From contig JASANG010001260.1 of assembly GCA_030248215.1 (NCBI GenBank), forward strand, positions 1 to 64,000: a stretch of DNA of 64,000 bases, written 5' to 3'. The notes under the pieces are model-generated. The model saw only the letters and a program-made list of their open reading frames with translations. It was not told the DNA's origin and did no database searches. Every line of letters begins with the position of its first letter. Position 1 is the stretch's first letter. Below, piece after piece: positions 56,379-64,000 of the stretch. The DNA comes from Enoplolaimus lenunculus. Its lineage: Eukaryota > Nematoda > Enoplea > Enoplida > Thoracostomopsidae. Both the position numbers and the translations under genes were made by a program.

Positions 56379-59300
56379 TCATGATTTTATAGGAACAACA
56401 TTTTCACGATATAACGCAGGTATATTTCCTTTGGGTGTATAATGACATACAACGTATACGTGGTGTGCATCAGGTGTTATTGCAACTCCGATACCGATTT
56501 CTTCGCTTGATTTCCACAACAATTGTGTAAAATGTTCTGAAAAAGTGCGATCTCTGCGAGTAGGCTGTATTTTTGCGCTACCAATATTTACTTGTTTTGT
56601 GCTGTCCCACTGGTGGTTACAGAAAATTGTGACGGCGAGATGCACACGATATATAACAGTAAATAGCTTGTGAGGGGGACGACCGAGAACACAAACGCAA
56701 TTTTAATAGCTGAATATAAACATTTTTTAATTTCTGTTCATAGGGATTGTTCTGTGTACGCCTTCAGATTCGCCGGCGCTTCCGGTATACCACCATTAGA
56801 GAGAATTTCCGGTCTAGTAAGCCACCCCGTGCCGGTAAAAGTATACAAGCAGCAGGGTTCAACCGAATTAGTTTGGGGTGCGCCTACAATTGCAATTCAA
56901 GATTGTTTATAGTTTTTAGACCGAGTCAATTTTGGGACACCAGCCAAACTTGGAGGGACACAGCCGCCAAAGTCCCCAGCGGGGACGGTCCTGGAGTGGT
57001 ATTCTAAAGGATTTGTAGCAAATTTTCAAATTCAAAAAGAAAACTGAGGTGAATTTGTGATTTTTGTGGCACAAAGTCCGGTAAGAAAAGAACACAACTT
57101 ACGCGTTCCTTGAAATTGTGGGTTGTTGTAATCGTACAAGGCAGATTCTTCGTACCAAGTTTGTATTGGATAATCACCTAAAGAATAATAATTGCCTTTG
57201 CCATTTTGGTATATAAAATAAATTTAATGCACTGTGTATACACTATACTTCGCATGGAAAAGGTTAACACTGTCGAAAAGCGGCAGTTATATATTTTTAG
57301 AATTAAAAATCGCTTAAAAGTTTAAGTTCGAATGCGTTACAATGGCTGGGCTTCCAAAAATCAACTTGAGTACACGTAAGTGATTAACAATTTTAACGTT
57401 TGTAAAAGTGTACTTAAGTAAATATTTAAGTCGCTGACTAAATTTGATATATTACAAATTTACCATTCAGGCATACTAGCCTTGGTTAAATTGAAATTGT
57501 AGACTATAGGTTCGTCCGTAATATGAAGCAAACCTATTATACTTTCTTTTTATGACAATGGCTGCCATTTGGCGTATATTTGTTTCTGCTCGAAAATTTA
57601 ATATAACGCAAAACTATTACTTTCTTATTATGACAATGGCTGACATTTGGCGTATATTTGTTTCTGATCGAATATTTAGCTGTTTACTTACGTCGATTGA
57701 CTTAAGTAATTACTTAAGTATAACTTCAGCAAATACTTAAGTACGGTTTCAGAAACACAGCCATTGAATAGATTTGAAACCAGTGCTGCCATTATTAAAA
57801 TTAAACGAGAAATTGAGTTTTTTTCCAGAAAAATCAAATTTTCATCACTGGCATACCTAATGTGGGAGCGAGTTGACTCGTGGTCAAGGGCTTCCAAAAT
57901 AAAAAAAAAATTAAAATCTTTCCAAATGAATGCATCGTTGCTGCCGTACCGCGCGCCTTACTGACCAAATAAGCAGGTGCAATTTGAGTAGAAACGACAA
58001 ATTAAAAGTTTACTGCTAAAATTACGCATTCTGAAGATTTAGAAACGGTTTTTTTTGCTTGAGACCGGCATTCCAATTTGGGGTATGGGTGAAGCGCTAA
58101 ACGCGGCAATGGTTTTCATAGACTGTAATATATTGTTGTAACGCTCAGTTTTCCTTGATGTCAGAACAGCGTCAAACTAAAACGCTCATCAGAAGCCAAG
58201 CAATATTATTCGATAACCGTCGATTTGTAAAGACAGAAACGTACAATTTTGTCCATTTCAAGCACAGATTAGTCGGCCCATGTTACTTTAAACGGCGTCC
58301 ACGTTTCTGGAGGGTTTATAAAAGAGTAGGTTTAGATTGTAGGTTACATTTTTTGGTTTAGGCTTAGGCTGAGGAATACGCTTAATCTACTGTTACGCCC
58401 CTAAAAGTAACACTGGCCGATTAGTCTCCACGTATAGGGGTAACATTTGCAGCGTACGGCAACAGTCGTATAGATGTTGAATGTGCACGTACCGGTGACC
58501 ACCGAAGGTCCATTGGTGGTTAAACTCCAATAATTTTCACCGATACCGGCCGGACTTGATGCACGATTGATGTCGTTGCTTAGACTTCCTGTTTTGATTC
58601 CGTCATCTGCGCGTCTCTGTAAAAAAATTTAAATTGAAAATGTATAACTACTATTTACAGTTTTCGCTTATAGTAAACTGAAAATTTTTCTCTTCACTTT
58701 TTCTCACATCAATATTTATTGATTTCATTTGAAACCTACTTTTCGATTAGAAAATGACTCTTGGAGACTGGAGTTGGAGGCGTTTACTATTACCAATCAG
58801 CCACAACAGCTTACATGATGTTTGAACCCGAGAGAGCTATCCGAGCCCGTAGCTAGCTCACCTTGCTACGGGGGCTAACAAATTTTTTCAGGAGGGGCAT
58901 TTAAAAGTTTTCGACGACTTACAAGCAAGGTTAAAAATCTTGTAGGGGGCCAAATTTTTTCCAGGATGACTTAGCGTAAACACTATGCAAATAGTAGCGT
59001 TTACACTGTAAATTCCAGTGAGTTGATTTCAACTCAAATTGAGTTGAATTACTCAATATGAGTTAGGACTATCAGAACTCATAATTCTGAGTTGACAAAA
59101 CATATTCTGATTTAATTAATAAACTTTTCCGGAATCAACTCAAACTCAGAGTGAAAATGAACTCAACTCACAGTGAGTTGAAGTTTACTGTTATTTAACT
59201 AGAAATAACCAACTTTCCGTCTGAGTTGATTAATTAACTCATTAGAACTTTTTTTGCTTGCTAAGTATGCAACGCGATATTTTTCAAATTTGTTTCCATG

Positions 59301-62300
59301 GGCGCTGGCAAGATGTTGAACACGGGGTCGGTCACCACATCCCATATAAATTGAAAACGGATATTTTTTTCCTTTTACCCATTTGAGAACGTGCCTAATA
59401 AATCACTCGATGAAAATTCTGAAAGGGGTACGCTTGACCCCTGAACTTTTTCGCTGCGACACAGTTTCCTTCCAATACCCAGAGCATGGACCAACGATTT
59501 TTATCCTCAAATTATTGCTAATTTGCATACTTGTGCTTTACGGTTGAGTAGATGCGATATACGCAACGGTGGCACTCCATGAAGTTTACGATATGCGTTG
59601 TGTGCGTCAACGACTTGTTGGCAGAAAACAGTTTTGCTTGGCAGTTGCAGTTTGCTGGTATGTAACGCTTCTGAAACAAAATTTCAACGAAAATTCAAAA
59701 TCGTTTGAATAAATATTCACTTGAGCTGCGAGAGCCCGTATTCTCAAATATGTGTATCACCTATCACCAGTTGGCTATAGGTCCTGTAACTTTGGTACCA
59801 GCGCATCCTGAGTTTCGAAATTCAGCGCATTGGTTGCGTTTGATTTGCCCTGATTTTGTACCATTTTGCGATCTGCAACTGCAGTCGTTCGTCAGTTTGA
59901 AAACCGATCGCTAACTGATGATAGGCGCTGTACGCATTTGAGAATATGGGCCCTTGATATAAGCATATAAACATCATGGGCATTAGCAATTTACGCGATC
60001 AGAAGAACAACAATAATTGAAATTAGTCAAAATGAGTTGCATGAATTGCAACTCCAACATCTTAAGCATGTATAGCAGATCAGGGCTCTTAGTAACGGCT
60101 GCGCTATACTTTACTAAGTCTGACGCCGACGCGCGCCGTCGCACGCCGTCACTCGCGCGCCGCTGTACGCCGCCAAACACCGTCGCGCGCCGCCAAACGC
60201 CGCCGTGCGGTAATTTTTTGTAAAAAGTTTTACCGCCGTTCGCCGCGCGGGGTGGTATCCGGAGGCGCGCGCCGGCGTACGGCAAAATTTTTACCGTCCC
60301 GCGCGCTGCCGCCCGGCGGCGTGTGGCGGAGCACAGCAAGTATTGCTCAACCGTAATTCTTAGCTCGATGCTTGAACGTTAGTCGAAATATATATTGGGC
60401 GTTTCAGCTTTATTATTATTATAGATTAATACAGCGGCAACAATGCTAATTGCAGTAAACAAGCGTTAGTACCAAAGAAATGTTATAGTTATAACAGCAG
60501 CTGTGTTGTAATTAGCGTTTTTTGCATGCGAAAGCTATCTACGGTAGAACATTGCTTATTTGAAAGCCTATTGTGTATGCGAGCCACAAGTTTGAAACTT
60601 CTGCATTTATTTAAACAGCCCTCCACTGTATTAAATTCAATTGAGTTGGTTTTAATTCGCGGTGAGTTGATTCACTCAGTCTGAGTTAGGACGGACTATC
60701 AGAACTGCCAATTCTGAGTTGATTCAACTCATTTCGCATTAATTAATCAACTTTGCCGGAGTCAACTGAACTCGGAGTGAGAATCAACACCAACTCAGAG
60801 TGAGTTAAAGTTTTCTGTTATCAACTGAAAAATTACTAACTTTCCTTCTGAGATGATTAATTAACTCATTGGAATTTACAGTGTGTAAATCACAGGTTCA
60901 ACATAAAATTAAATCACATTCCAGATATATAGATATACCTGTTTTCGACACCTTAAAACCAAATTTATACTGCTTCATCTGTCGATTATATTTCTCAGTA
61001 TCCATGCGTGCAGCACGACTCAAAACGTGAACAAAACCATTTTTTGACTCTTGTCAACATTCCCTTTAAAGGTTAATGCTTATACTTGAACTCGAACTTA
61101 CACTATACATCCCAGTGAGTTGATTATAACTCAAAACGAGTTGAATCACTCAGTCTGAGTTAAGACTTTCAAAGCTCACAATTCTGAGTTGATTCAACTC
61201 ATTCTGATTTAATTAATCAACTTCCCCGCAGTCAACTCAACTCACAGACAAAATCAACTCAACTCAACGTGAGTTAAAGTTTGCTGTCATTGACTCAAAA
61301 ATAACTAATTTTCCGTCTGAGTTGATTCATTAACTCATTGGAATTTACAGTGTAGGCTTTAGGCTTAGGTAAAGACATAGACGAATGTGTAGGCAAACAA
61401 AAGCGTTTTGTTTACCTCCACGATGTACAAAACAATATATTTGTTCTGGACATCCGTTGGAAGAAGGTGATATGCTTATCGACGATTTATCATACGGTTC
61501 CATATATGACAACGACACCGGAAGTTTAAAATTTTGTTTCCGTCTCGTTTGAGAACAATGTACTTCTGGAAGTATATTTGCACTACTACTAGCATTGTTA
61601 CTCAAATAATCGTCGTATGTTTGCTCACGGTCCAAATCTGGCACTGGGGCCGATAATATACTATGATGAGGGCCGGTGTACGCTTGGTTGAATAATTCCG
61701 ATGATCCTGCAAGCAGGCTGAGTTCAGGCCCTGGTGATTCAATGGTAGCGATATGTGCGTTAACAACGTCCAGCGCTGATAAGTTTGACAATTTTTGGGC
61801 ACACAACGAAGGGCAGTAAACGGCGGTTTCGCTAGGGTACAACAACGGACTGGTTGCGCTTCCGTATTCTGGATGCTCGTCGTTTGTCCCGTCGAGCATA
61901 ATTTCGTCCAGATGTTCAACTTCAGAGTATGCATCAAATGAAGTATCGTCATCGGATGATCGAGATAGCAACGGCTCATCTTTGCAGTTGTCTGGGAAAC
62001 TTTCGCTGCAATGTCGAGTACTAAATTGTTTGCTGGATTCAATTTTAGCTGTAGTTTTCATTGGTTTACGTTCGGAACGATACGATTTTGCACCACGTTG
62101 ATAATTTGCGGCAGTTTGAAACGTCGATGGCTTCTCTTGATTTCGGTTGTTGTTTATTAATCCTTTGATGTTTCCGTGTCCAAAATATGGAGATATATGA
62201 TGGTTGTTCGAAATCGAGCTGATTGTTTTCTGGTTGGATCCAGCACGTTTGAACGATGTCGGAGTTGAAATGTTATAGTTGAGGTTATCATAATATGTAA

Positions 62301-62627
62301 CATCTTCGTTGCTTTTTCGGTTGTTGTTGTTGTTGTTGTTGCTGCTGTTGTTGTTTTTGGTGTTTCGCAGTGAAATATCTTGTAGCAGTGACCATGAATT
62401 TTCTGTCGCAGTAAGATCTTCTATCGAATATCCATCGATGTCATTGGAGACCGGAAATGACACTGGAAAAGGATTCGGTTTACTTGACTCTTGATAAATG
62501 TTGATTGTTGATGTTTCTTCAGTTCGACAAATTGCTGCCGAAGATGTCTTTGTTTGGGCTCTTGTTGGCGTTGCGTCGCCCGATTGTTGGCGAGTTGAGG
62601 TTTGAATTAACTCGTCGTCTTCAATGT
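56379..62627 (-). CDS. CAP-superfamily (GAPR-1-like) protein with long disordered N-terminus (5' end missing)
   Basis: Six exons, minus strand: 61416-62627, 60939-61049, 59531-59670, 58493-58616, 57103-57177, 56379-56551, all GT-AG with matched phases; 611 residues are visible. The first exon starts at an acceptor (AATTTCAG) needing one upstream base, so the start codon lies further up and was not found. Residues 1-405 are low complexity: an Asn run (about 92-103), acidic/Ser-rich DDDTSFDAYSEVEHLDE, no signal peptide. A linker (MDTEKYNRQMKQYKFGFKV) leads to the CAP domain (about 460-605): VVDAHNAYRKLHGVPPL, GENYW, WYEES, HFTQLLWKSS, HYTPKGN. Of the CAP cavity tetrad, both Glu and the second His are present; the first His seems replaced (Asn/Asp in SLSNDIN), which is an alignment inference. 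The nearest family is Golgi-associated plant PR-1-like proteins. The role is unknown. AATAAA lies just past the stop. Confidence 0.88.
56744..56912 (+). CDS. Candidate plus-strand terminal exon inside a CAP intron
   Basis: After an acceptor TTTCTGTTCATAG an open frame of 56 codons to TAG reads DCSVYAFRFAGASG then IPPLERISGLVSHPVPVKVY and ELVWGAPTIAIQDCL. The composition is protein-like and richer in G+C than its surroundings, but no family is recognised and no upstream exon with the required phase was found. It lies antisense within the CAP intron between 56552 and 57102. Confidence 0.3.
57340..57766. mobile_element. MITE with CAATGGCTG ends, in CAP intron
   Basis: CAATGGCTGGGCTTCC with CTTGAGTAC at the left; GTACGGTTTC with GAAACACAGCCATTG at the right. 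Near both ends are ACTTAAGTA palindromes. A 78-bp direct duplication (ATGACAATGGCTG and CATTTGGCGTATATTTG) lies at 57540-57670. Confidence 0.7.
58275..58418. mobile_element. MITE family B, short copy in CAP intron
   Basis: GGCCCATGTTACTTTAAACG to CCCCTAAAAGTAACACTGGCC (its last bases), with one GGCTTAGGCTGAGGAATACG core. Confidence 0.8.
58690..58850 (-). mobile_element. tRNA-derived SINE copy 2
   Basis: It matches the SINE at 33695-33850 over the tail (TTTCTCACAT, GAAACCTACTTTT) and head (GGAGGCGTTTAC). The boxes are more decayed: GTGGCTGATTGG and GAGTCATTTTC on the minus strand. It lies in the CAP intron. Confidence 0.6.
59004..59249. mobile_element. MITE family D copy
   Basis: CACTGTAAATTCCAGTGAG at the left; TTAATTAACTCATTAGAAC at the right, the last few bases of the inverted end having decayed. 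Many AACTCA/TGAGTT pairs lie inside. Confidence 0.8.
59250..59530. other. CAP intron sequence, nothing recognised
   Basis: No supported feature. Confidence 0.35.
59732..59953. mobile_element. MITE with GCCCGTATTCTCAAAT ends
   Basis: GAGCCCGTATTCTCAAAT at the left pairs with ATTTGAGAATATGGGCCC at the right. Paired internal strings include TTTGGTACCAGCGCATCCTG-like text and its near complement around GATTTTGTACC. It is in the intron before CAP exon 3. Confidence 0.7.
60120..60335. repeat. GC-rich CGCCG tandem tract in an AT-rich intron
   Basis: Irregular repeats of CGCGCGCCGCCAAACGCCG and close variants, then a hairpin CGGTAA/TTTTACCG and a mirrored GC-rich half (CCGCCCGGCGGCGTGTGGCGG). The composition is unlike anything else in the window. 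The partly mirrored halves suggest an inverted-repeat element. Confidence 0.6.
60336..60622. other. CAP intron sequence, nothing recognised
   Basis: No supported feature. Confidence 0.35.
60623..60883. mobile_element. MITE family D, 55 bp from CAP exon 2
   Basis: CACTGTATTAAATTCAATTG to AACTCATTGGAATTTACAGTG (right end read as CATTGGAATTTACAGTG). It is palindromic, with the AACTCA/TGAGTT interior. Confidence 0.85.
61101..61353. mobile_element. MITE family D on the other side of CAP exon 2
   Basis: CACTATACATCCCAGTGAG to CATTGGAATTTACAGTG, same orientation and very similar to the copy at 60623-60883. It ends 63 bp from CAP exon 1's donor. Confidence 0.85.
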
Positions 62628-62889
62628 CTGAAATTCATCATTTTCTTCTAACAAAAGTGCGATGTTTTTTAAAAGCACCGTTTAAAATTGAAAACAATTG
62701 AAACTGTCACCAAATTAATTGTTAGTTAATTACAAGTGAGTATGGTTTATAGCAACCGGTAGCGTTTCTAACGCAAAACCGTGTGACGGTCCTGACAAAA
62801 ACAATTTACTCTCAAAAATGGTAAGGTTCCTAGTTTACAAAATCGCAATTGTGTTTTAATGTCAAAATTTAATTGAAATCTGTACTATG
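62628..62889. other. CAP 5' intron or flank
   Basis: The missing upstream CAP exon must lie here or beyond, ending at phase 1. None could be identified. Confidence 0.35.
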
Positions 62890-63244
62890 CAGGGTGTAAG
62901 CGGATATTCGTTTCCGGTTCCGGTAAAAATCGGTGAAAGTTTCCGTTATGGAATTAGCGGTAATTACGTTTAGTTAAAAATCACGTATATATACCTCGCA
63001 TTTTTTGTTACACATATGCTACATTTGCTCGAAATGAAATAATTAATTACGAAATTCATCCAAAATGTTAAAAAATTTCAATGCATCTGCCCCGTTTTTT
63101 TAAATCTGTGAAAGACCGATGAATTTATGCACGCCTCAATTGCGTTGACAGTAAAATAAAAACAATTTTGAAAGTCTATATTTTAATATCCATTTTCCGT
63201 TCCCGTCTCCGTTTCCGTTATTTTTATTATCCGTTTACACCCTG
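62890..63244. mobile_element. hAT-like MITE family E with 8-bp duplication
   Basis: CAGGGTGTAAGCGGATATTC to CGTTTACACCCTG. Flanks GTACTATG and GTACTATA give an 8-bp target duplication with one change. The interior has TTTCCGGTTCCGG-type repeats. Confidence 0.85.
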
Positions 63245-63291
63245 GTACTATAAGTTTCTGTTGTCAGTCCGTTTACACTTTTCGCATACAG

Positions 63292-63530
63292 CGGCCAATA
63301 ACACTAATAACAACGCTGTAAATATAAATATAGAGAGTGAGATTATCGCCAACCCGTTTGGAAGCCAAGGGCGTCCCTACGGGGGGCATTGTGGCTGTGT
63401 CCCTCCCACATTTGGCCGGTGCCTCCGAAATAGATTCGGTCTAAAAATAAATCAACCTTACCCCAACAAGTGTGTAGCTCGGGATATGGATGCTGTTAAC
63501 CCAAGTGTTATGAACTACAAAACTTGTTAA
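63292..63530 (+). CDS. Candidate terminal exon of a cysteine-rich protein
   Basis: After an acceptor TTCGCATACAG the frame runs 79 codons to TAA, starting with an Asn-rich stretch (AANNTNNNAVNINI), then ESEIIANPFGSQGRPYGG and six cysteines: HCGC, GRC, KC and the final KTC among them (C-x-C-x6-C pattern first). AATAAA follows at 63602-63607. I recognise no family. The compact, Gly/Pro/Cys-rich end looks like a secreted peptide, which is inference. The upstream exon (phase 1) was not found; the flanking hAT-like MITE ends only 47 bp upstream. A further frame extends back into that MITE and is ignored. Confidence 0.45.
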
Positions 63531-63618
63531 TTTTATGAAAGATTTATATTAAAACTTTGCATTATTAATTCCGTCACAAGCAAATTAAGATTAAGAAGCA
63601 CAATAAAAATATATATGT

Positions 63619-63874
63619 GTCGTAGGCCAATCTGCTATTCAGGCTAGTTACCAATTGGCCTAGGTGCTAGGTCAATCTATTATGAGATGTAACAAGACAA
63701 CAGTGATGTAAAACCAACGCTGATTGGTTAACGCATTGCATCTGTCCTAATAGTAAAATTTGACTGGTGTCAAATTCAATAGCAGTTTAGCCCAGGCCAC
63801 ACTGCTATTACATAAAATCGCAGATTGGACAAGGCCAATTAGTAATTGACCTGAATAGCAGATTAGCCTACGAC
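63619..63874. mobile_element. MITE with GTCGTAGGCCAATCTGC ends
   Basis: GTCGTAGGCCAATCTGCTAT at the left and ATAGCAGATTAGCCTACGAC at the right are inverted. Inside are further paired strings, GGCCAATTAGTAATTG against CTAGTTACCAATTGGCC. TATATATG-like sequence on both sides could be a target duplication. Confidence 0.85.
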
Positions 63875-64000
63875 TTATATATGATTTGTCAGCATACGAA
63901 ATGTAGTATATAAGACAAAATACAAACGCCTCCGTTTAAAACAAAACATTCATGACCGGATAAGCCAGGAAATAGAGAAAACAATAGCATATATTGCGTA
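63875..64000. other. End of window, nothing recognised
   Basis: AT-rich sequence without a supported feature. Confidence 0.35.

Noticed and set aside
61602-62042. 146-codon minus-strand frame in CAP exon 1
   Set aside because: It is an alternative frame of the CAP exon; the CAP frame is open throughout and splices in phase to the domain exons.
23221-64000. Retroviral, LTR, Polinton or LINE remains
   Set aside because: No reverse transcriptase, integrase, capsid, envelope or long terminal repeat pattern was seen; all mobile sequences recognised are short DNA elements or tRNA-derived SINEs.

Overview
This is nuclear DNA of an invertebrate animal. The genes have GT-AG introns of about 0.1 to 3 kb, AT-rich non-coding DNA, and short non-autonomous DNA transposons (MITEs) in nearly every intron. 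The proteins are animal types: V-ATPase accessory subunit Ac45, a CAP-domain protein, and a secreted protein with two ShKT domains. I cannot place the phylum. The TTAGGC hexamers in the window resemble nematode telomere repeats, but they lie inside MITEs and do not identify a nematode.

Layout. (1) 1-23220 is one satellite array of an 18-bp unit, consensus GGGGTGAAACCAACCGTT, roughly 1,200-1,300 copies. The first 1.44 kb is inverted and decayed. The orientation switch sits beside a perfect 17-bp-arm palindrome. Higher-order repeats of about 0.7 kb are visible. Parts of the array (10.2-14.3 kb and 18.5-20.5 kb) look degraded or wrongly assembled. Because the unit is a multiple of three and five of six frames lack stops, the very long reading frames here are not genes. 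(2) 24133-27244, plus strand: a two-exon helical protein with a hydrophobic central segment. (3) 27.4-36.5 kb is mostly transposon debris with one weak ShKT-like exon. (4) 36541-45273, minus strand: complete nine-exon Ac45 (ATP6AP1). (5) 45.3-50.4 kb holds repeats and a candidate 81-residue two-exon gene on the minus strand (49083-49497). (6) 50482-54944, plus strand: secreted polyglutamine protein with two ShKT domains, three exons. (7) 56379-62627, minus strand: CAP-domain protein, six exons seen, 5' end not found. (8) 63292-63530, plus strand: a candidate terminal exon of a cysteine-rich protein.

The exon models come from hand translation, matched intron phases and recognised family motifs; no search was run. 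The genes are not an operon and share no evident pathway: Ac45 serves the secretory and endolysosomal proton pump, the ShKT protein is predicted to be secreted, and the CAP and helical proteins are of unknown role. What unites the region is its transposon load. At least nine MITE families are recognisable by their inverted ends, several with target-site duplications (8 bp hAT-like, TAA Harbinger-like, TA mariner-like). Two families share a core built from degenerate TTAGGC repeats. I saw no retrovirus, LTR element, Polinton or LINE.
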